Below, one piece after another: positions 1 through 5,389 of a stretch of 5,389 bases of DNA. The notes below the pieces were generated by a model that had not been told where the DNA came from, did not search any database, and saw nothing but the letters and a program-made list of their open reading frames with translations. Every line of letters starts with the position of its first letter. The stretch's first letter is position 1. Source of the stretch: Methanosarcinales archaeon (GTDB lineage Archaea > Halobacteriota > Methanosarcinia > Methanosarcinales > Methanogasteraceae); contig DTYY01000350.1 in NCBI GenBank assembly GCA_012961645.1, positions 1-5,389 of the forward strand, in the 5' to 3' direction. Position numbers and translations under genes: made by a program.

Positions 1-1032
1 ACGCCATCCCGCGAAGACGGGAGTATCGATCTCTCGATCGTCCGCTCTGCATCAGAGAGTATCGGAGAGGCGCTGCTTGAGGCTGGTAAGGAGTCGTATC
101 ATGTCGTGGTGGTCAAGAGCACGGTTGTGCCCGGGACAACAGACGAGGTGGTTGCGCCGCTCGTCATGGGAGAGGATGGCGTAGATGGCAGGAATATCGG
201 GATTGCGATGAATCCGGAGTTCCTGAGGGAAGGAAAAGCGGTATATGATTTCATGAATCCTGATAAGATTGTGGTCGGCGGCGATCAGCGCGCCACCTCC
301 ATTGTAGCCCGTTTATACGAGAAAATCCCACGCGAGGTCACGTTCACCAATACCAGAACAGCAGAGATGATCAAGTATGCAAACAACTCATTTCTCGCCA
401 CAAAGATATCGTTTGCAAACGAGATCGGGAACATCTGCAAGAAGCTCGGGATAGATGTTTACGAGGTCATGTCTGCGGTCGGAAAGGATTTCCGGATCTC
501 GGAACACTTCCTGAACGCTGGAGCAGGATTTGGCGGATCATGCTTCCCGAAGGATGTGAAAGCGTTGATTGGGAGGTCAAAAGAGCTCGGATATGATCCT
601 CTGCTGCTGAATGCCGTGATCAAGGTCAACGAGGAGCAGCCGATGCGCATGATCGAACTGCTCACGAACCGGATCGGCGATGTCCGTAACAGGAGGATCG
701 CAGTTCTCGGACTCTCGTTCAAGAACGATACCGATGACATCCGGGAGGCGAGATCGATACCTGTGATTCAGGAACTGCTCGCCCGGGGCGCAACGGTTGC
801 TGCATACGATCCGCTTGCAGCAGAGAATATGCGAAAACTCTTCCCAGAAGTCGAATACTCACAAAACGCGGAGGGGGCACTCAAAGACGCAGATGCATGC
901 CTGATCATGACCGAGTGGGACGAGTTTGGAACGCTCGATCATGAGTTTGATGCGATGAAAAGCATCATTGTGATCGATGGCAGGCGGATGGTCTCACTCG
1001 ATCGGGGGGTTTACGATGGGATTTGCTGGTAG
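1..1032 (+). CDS. ugd: UDP-glucose 6-dehydrogenase, 5'-truncated by window edge
   Basis: Cytoplasmic enzyme of the UDP-glucose/GDP-mannose dehydrogenase family. It oxidises UDP-glucose to UDP-glucuronate with two NAD+. The frame is open from base 1, so the gene begins upstream; the 343 visible residues lack roughly 85-95 residues carrying the N-terminal Rossmann glycine motif. The fragment opens in the TPSREDGSID segment that follows the first beta strands. The family's catalytic set is intact (fragment numbering): Thr41 in KST, Glu77 in PEFLREG, Lys125 and Asn129 in KYANN, nucleophile Cys181 and Asp185 in GGSCFPKD. The GGSCFPKD form favours UDP-glucose over UDP-ManNAc dehydrogenase, which usually has a GGHCIPVDP-like motif. 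The C-terminal UDP-binding domain shows GLSFKNDTDDIREARS, and the protein ends in YDGICW. The GTG at 106 is internal, not the start. The gene lies 9 bases before galU, which makes its substrate, so the two are probably cotranscribed. Confidence 0.93.
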   Translation, partial: TPSREDGSIDLSIVRSASESIGEALLEAGKESYHVVVVKSTVVPGTTDEVVAPLVMGEDGVDGRNIGIAMNPEFLREGKAVYDFMNPDKIVVGGDQRATSIVARLYEKIPREVTFTNTRTAEMIKYANNSFLATKISFANEIGNICKKLGIDVYEVMSAVGKDFRISEHFLNAGAGFGGSCFPKDVKALIGRSKELGYDPLLLNAVIKVNEEQPMRMIELLTNRIGDVRNRRIAVLGLSFKNDTDDIREARSIPVIQELLARGATVAAYDPLAAENMRKLFPEVEYSQNAEGALKDADACLIMTEWDEFGTLDHEFDAMKSIIVIDGRRMVSLDRGVYDGICW

Positions 1033-1035
1033 AAA

Positions 1036-1041
1036 AGGTGG
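1036..1041 (+). promoter_or_regulatory. Ribosome binding site of galU
   Basis: AGGTGG follows the ugd stop directly and matches the archaeal anti-Shine-Dalgarno complement GGAGGTGAT in part. It lies immediately before ATG 1042 and three bases before ATG 1045, so 1045 has slightly better spacing. A GTG at 1057 would give VIRKAVIPAAG, close to the usual GalU N-terminus, but has no well-spaced site of its own. The true start is among 1042, 1045 and 1057, and the choice alters only five residues. Confidence 0.45.
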
Positions 1042-1914
1042 ATGATGGGTGATGAGGTGATCAGAAAAGCAGTTATACCTGCTGCTGGGCTCGGGACACG
1101 ATTTCTTCCGGTAACGAAATCGATGCCGAAAGAGATGCTCCCGATCATCGATAAACCGATCATCCAGTTCGTTGTGGAGGAGGCTGTCGCTTCAGGAATC
1201 GAGGACATTCTGATCATCACGGGCAGGGGCAAACGGGCTATAGAAGATTATTTTGACACGTCTCCTGAACTTGAGAGCCATCTCTCTGGCAACGGGAAGC
1301 ACGAATTGTTAAAGGAAGTGCAGGGCATCTCTTCGATGGTGGATATTCATTACATACGACAGAAAGAACCTAAAGGTCTTGGAGATGCGGTTCTGCGAGC
1401 AGAAAAGCATGTTGGTGATGAGCCGTTTGCAGTTTTGCTCGGTGATGACGTCATCAGGGGAGAACTCTGTATAAAGCGGTTGCTGGATGTTTACACGTCG
1501 CATAAATGCTCTGTTCTGGCAGTGGAGGAGGTGGATGACGTGAGCAGGTATGGGATCATCAAAGGTAGCAGGATCGATGAGACAGTCTATCGTGTCGAGG
1601 ATATTATTGAAAAACCGGATGCGCGCGATGCGCCGTCAAGGATCGGTACGATCGGGAGATATATTTTAACACCAGCGATATTTTCCTGCATCAAAGAGAC
1701 GAAACCAGGTGTTGGATGAGAGATACAGCTGACTGATGCCATAAGGATGCTCATTGCTACAGAAGGCGTTTGCGCGTATGCGGTTCAGGGAAAGCGTTAC
1801 GATGCAGGGAATAAAGCCGATTACGTACAGGCAATCGTCGATTTTGCGCTGGAACGGGATGATTTGAGGGATGAGATCCTGGAGTATCTGCGGATGACCT
1901 GGGCGAATGCGTAA
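1042..1914 (+). pseudogene. galU: UTP-glucose-1-phosphate uridylyltransferase, interrupted by an in-frame TGA
   Basis: GalU condenses UTP and glucose-1-phosphate to UDP-glucose and pyrophosphate in the cytoplasm. The frame encodes 225 residues, then TGA at 1717-1719, then 64 more residues to TAA at 1912-1914. The total of about 290 codons is the normal family length. Visible motifs: nucleotide-binding AAGLGTRFLP (14-23), PKEMLP (30-35), GLGDAV (112-117), metal-site LGDDV (133-137), EKP with the conserved Lys191, and GRYILTP (205-211). The stop falls inside the highly conserved block that reads GxGGEIQLTDAI in relatives: here PGVG, stop, EIQLTDAI. It therefore replaces one residue, probably Gly (GGA to TGA). 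The frame is the same on both sides, so this is a substitution and not an indel. A product ending at residue 225 would lack the EIQLTDAI and RYDAGNKADY substrate-contact segments and is probably inactive. Sequencing error or UGA readthrough remain possible. The gene is tightly coupled to ugd upstream. Confidence 0.85.
1720..1914 (+). other. In-frame C-terminal segment of galU beyond the internal stop
   Basis: These 64 codons continue galU after the TGA. They begin EIQLTDAIRML, include RYDAGNKADYVQA (the sugar-nucleotide-contacting region of GalU) and end in TAA. The codons look intact, with no further stop or frameshift, so the interruption is either recent, an error, or tolerated. No start codon with a ribosome binding site near 1720 would allow separate translation: the ATG at 1716 is out of frame, and the in-frame ATG at 1747 has no Shine-Dalgarno-like sequence. 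Confidence 0.85.
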
Positions 1915-1916
1915 AA

Positions 1917-1957
1917 GGGCGGTTGCCCATCATGTAGCCTGGACCCGTACATCAGGC
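1917..1957 (+). other. Two small inverted repeats just after the galU stop
   Basis: GGGC-GGTT-GCCC (1917-1928) starts two bases after the terminal TAA. GCCTG at 1937-1941 pairs with CAGGC at 1953-1957 (a G-T pair extends the stem to six), and TTCT follows. Both could form short RNA hairpins in the 3' untranslated region of the ugd-galU transcript. Neither has a long T-tract, so a role in termination or 3'-end stability is only inferred. Confidence 0.3.
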
Positions 1958-2025
1958 TTCTGACATATCGAAAAGGCGTGGTTGAGATGTTCGAGATCTC
2001 GGCTTATAGCACCTATCATCGTTTT

Positions 2026-2064
2026 AAGCCCTGATACGGCAAACACGGCATATCGGGGCTTTTT
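2026..2064 (+). terminator. Hairpin plus T-tract, likely terminator of the ugd-galU transcript
   Basis: The left arm AAGCCCTGATA (2026-2036) pairs with the right arm TATCGGGGCTT (2051-2061) over 11 base pairs, one of them a G-U wobble, around a 14-base loop. The right arm runs straight into a T-tract (2060-2064). The T's lie on the plus-strand 3' side only, so it points towards ending the upstream sugar-nucleotide operon before hef. Archaeal RNA polymerase terminates mainly on T-tracts, so the stem may protect the 3' end more than cause termination. Confidence 0.5.
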
Positions 2065-2157
2065 CGAGCCAGAGAGTGGAATCTCTTCCGATCCATCGAA
2101 CTGAAGCGATGAGGCGTAACCGGCATACTGACATAACATGATAAGCCGAAAGTTCGC

Positions 2158-2166
2158 ATAATATTA
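2158..2166. promoter_or_regulatory. AT-rich TATA-like element upstream of hef
   Basis: ATAATATTA is the most AT-rich stretch of the intergenic gap and contains the palindrome TAATATTA (2159-2166). It ends five bases before the hef ATG. That is too close for a TATA box serving a transcript that includes this ATG, because archaeal TATA boxes sit about 25 bases before the transcription start. It could serve an antisense transcript starting near 2136, or hef translated from the internal Met14 codon (2211). Its role is uncertain. Confidence 0.2.
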
Positions 2167-2171
2167 CTGTA

Positions 2172-4409
2172 ATGAACCGGTACATCTCCCACCCACTGAT
2201 CAGAAAGGACATGATCGAGCAGCGATTGTACCAGCTTGCGCTCGCCTCCTCAGCACTAAAAGGTTCGTGTCTGTGTGTGCTTCCCACCGGACTTGGAAAG
2301 ACGGTCGTGGCACTGATGGTGATTGCGGCACGTTTGGGTGAGCTTGGAGGCAAAGCCCTGATCTTCTCGCCAACAAAACCACTTGTCGAGCAGCATTCCG
2401 ATTTTTTCAGGCAAGCGCTTCCAGATTGCACGGTTGCAACATTTACCGGCAGCATACCTCCTGAAAAGCGGTCAGAGATCTGGAAAAACTCGCAGGTCAT
2501 CGTCTCTACACCCCAGGTCATCGAAAATGATCTCCATGCAAGACGCATCGATCTCTGCGACGTAGTCTCTATGACGTTTGATGAAGCGCACCGTGCAGTC
2601 GGCAGATACGCTTATGTCTATATTGCGGAACGATATTTCAAGAATGCAAAGTCGCCGCTGGTACTCGGACTTACTGCAAGCCCGGGAAGCGATCCCGAAA
2701 TGATTGCAGAGGTATGCGAGAATCTTCATATCGAGTCTGTCGAGGTGAGGAGCGAGGCTGATGCTGATGTGGTTCCCTATCTGTATGCCAAGGAGATCGA
2801 ATGGGTGCGCGTCGATGTTCCGGGCAGGATCAGGGAGCTACAGCATCAGATGGAGCGCGTACTTGCAGATCGGTTCTCAAAACTCGCAGAACTCGATTTC
2901 ATCGTTGCAGAGACCGCTTCCAAGCGTGAACTGCTCGATCTGCAGCACAAGATGCATGCACAGGTCGTCGAAAAGAGCAATGTAAACGCTTTTTCCGGAA
3001 TTTCGCTCCTTGCAGAGATTTTTAAGGTCAAACACGCCATCGAACTGGCTGAAACGCAAGGGGTGGGCGCACTCGAGAGGTACTTCGACCGTCTGAACAC
3101 AGAAGCACGATCCGGAAGCGGGAGCAAGGCAGCAAAACGCCTTGCCATGGACCCGAGTATGCGTGCAGCGATGAAGATGCTTGCATCGTGCACTGAGGAT
3201 CATCCGAAACTGGATGCGGTTCGGCGGATCGTCGCAGATCAACTGCGAAGCAACCCGGATTCAAGGGCGATCGTCTTCACCAACTTCCGCGACAGCGCAG
3301 AGATGGTGGTAAAGGCACTTGAGGGCACAGAAGGCGTTTCTGCGGTCAGATTCGTCGGGCAGGCGAGCAAACTCAAGGACAAGGGCTTGACCCAGAAGCA
3401 GCAGGTAGATATCATCACCAGATTCAGGTCAGGTGAGTATAATACGCTGGTAGCGACATCGGTTGCCGAGGAGGGGCTTGACATCCCGTCAACAGACCTC
3501 GTTCTGTTCTATGAGCCGGTTCCATCAGAGATACGGACAATCCAGCGGAAAGGGAGGACCGGACGCAAGCGTGCGGGGAGGATCGTTGTTTTGATTGCAA
3601 AAGGATCGAGGGATGAGGCTTCTTACTGGATCAGCGCACGGAAGGAGTCGAAGATGCTGACAACGATGTCTGCCATGCGCGGCTCAAAGTCAGTCCCGCA
3701 GTTCACAGACCAGTCAGAAGAGAAGATCAAACAGAAGACGCTGGTTGAATTTTCAGAGGAAAATCCTGCCGTTTATGTCGATCACAGGGAGATTCGGTCA
3801 GGTGTGTCGAGAATTCTCGAGAATATCGGTATCAACGTGATTCTGCAGACGCTCGAGGTCGGAGATTACGTGCCCAGCGATCGGGTCTGCATCGAGCGGA
3901 AGACCACGTCTGATTTCCTTGATTCGCTGATAGGTGGGCAGCGCGACCTATTCGGGCAGATCGCAGACCTTGCGCGGACTTATGAGAGACCGGTTCTGAT
4001 AATTGAGGGCAGTGACATCTATGATCTCAGGCAGATCCATCCCAACGCCGTGCGTGGCGCACTCGCATCGATAGTGATCGATTTCAGCGTACCGGTCATC
4101 ATGAGCAGGGATGAGGAGGATACCGCTGCTATGATCGCAGCGATTGCGAAGAGGGAGCAGCAGGATCACGGGCGGAAGATTTCGCTGCACGGAAAACGAT
4201 CTTCGATGATGCTTCCCGAGCAACAGGAGTATATCGTCTCCGCAATCTCGAATATCGGTCCGGTCGTCGCTAAGAATCTGCTAAAGCATTTCGGCTCAGT
4301 GGAGGCGGTGATGAGAGCAAGTAAAGAAGAACTCATCGAGGTGGAGATGGTTGGACCAAAGACCGCTGATCGGATACGGGAGGTGGTCGGAGGCGAGTAC
4401 AAGGGTTGA
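2172..4409 (+). CDS. hef: Hef, fused SF2 helicase/XPF-family structure-specific nuclease
   Basis: Hef unwinds and cleaves branched DNA, acting on stalled replication forks and in repair; it is the archaeal relative of FANCM and XPF. The 745 residues match the usual length of about 750. N-terminal helicase: Walker A PTGLGKT (38-44), SPTKPLVEQH (66-75), STPQVIEND (112-120), DEAH (137-140) and TAS (168-170). A helical insert at about 215-345 corresponds to the thumb-like DNA-binding domain. The second RecA fold has VFTNFRDSA (368-376), TSVAEEGLDIP (429-439) and the motif VI QRKGRTGRKRAGR (458-470). The nuclease core has Asp537 in VDHRE, then GD(564-565)-X9-ERK(575-577)-X3-Asp581, an exact match to the XPF signature. 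A tandem helix-hairpin-helix tail spans about 691-739. The ATG at 2172 keeps the conserved ISHPLI and RLYQ segment; no Shine-Dalgarno precedes it, so the mRNA may be leaderless. All catalytic motifs are present, so the protein should be active. It is convergent with the next gene. Confidence 0.97.
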   Translation: MNRYISHPLIRKDMIEQRLYQLALASSALKGSCLCVLPTGLGKTVVALMVIAARLGELGGKALIFSPTKPLVEQHSDFFRQALPDCTVATFTGSIPPEKRSEIWKNSQVIVSTPQVIENDLHARRIDLCDVVSMTFDEAHRAVGRYAYVYIAERYFKNAKSPLVLGLTASPGSDPEMIAEVCENLHIESVEVRSEADADVVPYLYAKEIEWVRVDVPGRIRELQHQMERVLADRFSKLAELDFIVAETASKRELLDLQHKMHAQVVEKSNVNAFSGISLLAEIFKVKHAIELAETQGVGALERYFDRLNTEARSGSGSKAAKRLAMDPSMRAAMKMLASCTEDHPKLDAVRRIVADQLRSNPDSRAIVFTNFRDSAEMVVKALEGTEGVSAVRFVGQASKLKDKGLTQKQQVDIITRFRSGEYNTLVATSVAEEGLDIPSTDLVLFYEPVPSEIRTIQRKGRTGRKRAGRIVVLIAKGSRDEASYWISARKESKMLTTMSAMRGSKSVPQFTDQSEEKIKQKTLVEFSEENPAVYVDHREIRSGVSRILENIGINVILQTLEVGDYVPSDRVCIERKTTSDFLDSLIGGQRDLFGQIADLARTYERPVLIIEGSDIYDLRQIHPNAVRGALASIVIDFSVPVIMSRDEEDTAAMIAAIAKREQQDHGRKISLHGKRSSMMLPEQQEYIVSAISNIGPVVAKNLLKHFGSVEAVMRASKEELIEVEMVGPKTADRIREVVGGEYKG

Positions 4410-4418
4410 AAGGGTGAT

Positions 4419-4440
4419 TAAATCGCGAACTGTCGATTTA
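4419..4440. terminator. Inverted repeat at the convergent hef/idsA junction
   Basis: TAAATCG (4419-4425) and CGATTTA (4434-4440) are perfect 7-bp arms around an 8-base loop. The right arm contains the idsA stop codon (TAA on the minus strand), and the left arm contains an in-frame TAA three codons after the hef TGA. Because it is symmetrical between two converging genes only 28 bases apart, it could act on both transcripts. The stem is AT-rich and lacks a long T-tract on either side, so the terminator call is tentative. Confidence 0.35.
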
Positions 4441-5389
4441 GAAGTCGCGTCTGATCATATAGCTTGCCCACATCAACAGAAGATCCTTATATCCTGATTC
4501 TGGCACGTTTTCTATATATTCATTTGCTTCTCTGACATATCTGTCAGCGAGTGCTTCGGTGTGATCGATACTTCCAAGTTCACTAAGAATATCGACTGCT
4601 TCGCAGACCTCTTCGTCTGATGCGCTCTTCTTTCCAAGTACACCGGATAAATACCTCTTCTGCGCCCCATCAGCATTCTCGAGTGCGTGATATATGATGA
4701 GTGTCCGCTTTCCTTCCCTGATATCAGAACCGACCGGTTTCCCGAGTTTTTCTACGTTCCCGGTCACACCAAGAATATCGTCCTGCAACTGGAACGCGGT
4801 GCCGCATCTGCCTGTGAACCGGGATATCGAATGAACGAGTTCGTTTCCCTCGTCCTTTGTGTTAAGTCCGATCATTGCACCTGCTTTTCCGGCAAACTCG
4901 TACAAAACTCCGGTTTTTCTCCACATCATCCCGACGATCAGATCTTCATCGAGCGATTCGATCGGAGATTTCGAATATTGTACATCAAGAGCCTGTCCAG
5001 CGAGCAGCGTCAGCGTGACATCGGTCTCCATCAACCTGATCAGGTGCAGCACGACATCAGGATCGATCCCGCGCTCTGCCAGTTCAGAGACGAGCGAGAC
5101 CGCCCATCCCTGCTGGACGTCTCCTGCCAGTATCGCGATCGATCTGCCGTAACGCACAGCATCCTCGCCTGCATAACCGCGGTCAAGCGCCCTCCTGCGA
5201 AACTCCTCGTGCACCGCATATCCGCCGCGCCGCCGTTCATCCTGATCGATGATATCATCATGCACCAGCGTCCATGTGTGGAATATCTCGATCGCTGCGG
5301 CGGCTGGAATCGCAGTCTCTTCGTCGCCGCCGACCGCGCCGCAGGAGAACAACATCACCGCGGGTCGCAGCCCCTTCCCCTGCCGTCCG
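4438..5389 (-). CDS. idsA: Geranylgeranyl diphosphate synthase (short-chain isoprenyl diphosphate synthase), 5'-truncated by window edge
   Basis: A trans-prenyltransferase of the polyprenyl synthetase family. It adds isopentenyl diphosphate to allylic diphosphates, giving mainly C20 GGPP for archaeal ether lipids. The frame is open to the right edge: 316 residues are visible, and the first few contain GKGLRP, the family's GKxxRP substrate-binding motif, so only a few tens of N-terminal residues are missing. The GTG/ATG pair near 5353-5358 is internal. The first Asp-rich motif is DDIID (fragment residues 44-48), followed by QDERRRG. The second region is FQLQDDILG (199-207), then GKPVGSDIREGKRT. 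A Trp sits five residues before the first Asp of the first motif. In archaeal GGPP synthases a bulky aromatic there limits chain length, which supports a C20 product. The second motif has Gly at the last position where DDxxD is classical, a variant I believe is common in methanogen homologues. The gene converges on hef. Confidence 0.93.
   Translation of the reverse strand, partial: GRQGKGLRPAVMLFSCGAVGGDEETAIPAAAAIEIFHTWTLVHDDIIDQDERRRGGYAVHEEFRRRALDRGYAGEDAVRYGRSIAILAGDVQQGWAVSLVSELAERGIDPDVVLHLIRLMETDVTLTLLAGQALDVQYSKSPIESLDEDLIVGMMWRKTGVLYEFAGKAGAMIGLNTKDEGNELVHSISRFTGRCGTAFQLQDDILGVTGNVEKLGKPVGSDIREGKRTLIIYHALENADGAQKRYLSGVLGKKSASDEEVCEAVDILSELGSIDHTEALADRYVREANEYIENVPESGYKDLLLMWASYMIRRDF

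Larger units (their letters stand above)
1915..2171. other. Gap of about 257 bases without a supported gene
   Basis: Besides the hairpins noted separately, this stretch holds the perfect 10-bp palindrome CGAGATCTCG at 1992-2001, a short AGAGA/TCTCT stem at 2071-2086 and an AT-rich patch just before hef. Plus-strand frames are broken by stops. A 69-codon minus-strand open frame (2139 to 1930) has no recognisable motif and no ribosome binding site. I see no tRNA or rRNA and no convincing C/D-box RNA. The region most likely serves as a 3' untranslated region and terminator for galU and as the promoter region of hef. Confidence 0.5.

Noticed and set aside
1717..1719. Internal TGA of galU as a selenocysteine codon
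   Set aside because: GalU is not a known selenoprotein, the replaced residue is normally Gly or Asp, and the hairpins downstream do not show the archaeal SECIS internal-loop pattern.
1921..2031. Plus-strand open stretch after the galU TAA, in the same frame as galU
   Set aside because: It is about 37 codons without a good start and ends at TGA 2032. The conserved GalU C-terminus is already complete before the TAA, so an extension is not needed.
2106..2145. Possible C/D-box small RNA (GCGATGA, then CTGA, then TGATAA)
   Set aside because: The C box has a mismatch, the spacer between D' and C' is longer than usual, and no final CTGA follows at the right distance, only CTGT.
2024..2548. 174-codon minus-strand open frame overlapping the start of hef
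   Set aside because: It lies mostly antisense to the highly conserved helicase motifs of hef, and its translation shows no recognisable domain; it is a shadow of hef codon bias.
2846..3264. Several minus-strand frames inside the hef insert domain
   Set aside because: They overlap one another and hef, have no family resemblance, and contain long runs of Ser, Cys and Arg typical of antisense translation.
4859..5152. 97-codon plus-strand open frame inside idsA
   Set aside because: It is antisense to the conserved core of the prenyl synthase, is rich in Ser and Pro as shadows often are, and has no ribosome binding site or known motif.
1..5389. Mobile element, CRISPR array or defence system
   Set aside because: No transposase or integrase motif, no regularly spaced repeat and no terminal inverted repeats with target duplication are visible. 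All genes are recognised housekeeping families.

Overview
This 5.4 kb window most likely comes from a euryarchaeon (Methanomicrobia/Halobacteriota-like, of moderate GC content). The strongest evidence is a complete Hef, a fused SF2 helicase and XPF-family nuclease that is characteristic of Euryarchaeota. Supporting evidence is an archaeal-type short-chain isoprenyl diphosphate synthase and a UDP-glucose dehydrogenase ending in the YxGICW tail that I associate with methanogen-type archaea. I cannot name a genus from the sequence alone.

Layout. At 1-1032 (+) lies the 3' part of a UDP-glucose 6-dehydrogenase gene (ugd), cut by the left edge. Nine bases downstream, at 1042-1914 (+), is a UTP-glucose-1-phosphate uridylyltransferase gene (galU). 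It is interrupted by a single in-frame TGA at 1717-1719, and the reading frame is intact on both sides. Positions 1915-2171 are a gap of about 257 bases without a convincing gene. It holds several inverted repeats, the best being an 11-bp stem followed by five T's that looks like a terminator. At 2172-4409 (+) is hef, complete with all helicase motifs, the GDX9ERKX3D nuclease motif and a tandem HhH tail. Only 28 bases separate it from the convergent gene at 4438-5389 (-), an idsA-type geranylgeranyl diphosphate synthase cut by the right edge. A perfect 7-bp inverted repeat sits in that junction.

Function. GalU would make UDP-glucose and Ugd would oxidise it to UDP-glucuronate, so the left pair is a nucleotide-sugar module for surface glycans or protein N-glycosylation. 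Hef processes stalled or branched replication forks. IdsA supplies C20 prenyl diphosphate for archaeal ether lipids. The three blocks are functionally unrelated chromosomal housekeeping genes.

The most notable point is the internal TGA in galU. It may be a nonsense mutation, a sequencing or assembly error, or (less likely) readthrough. I see no mobile element, CRISPR array, tRNA or rRNA, and no evidence for an undescribed multi-gene system.
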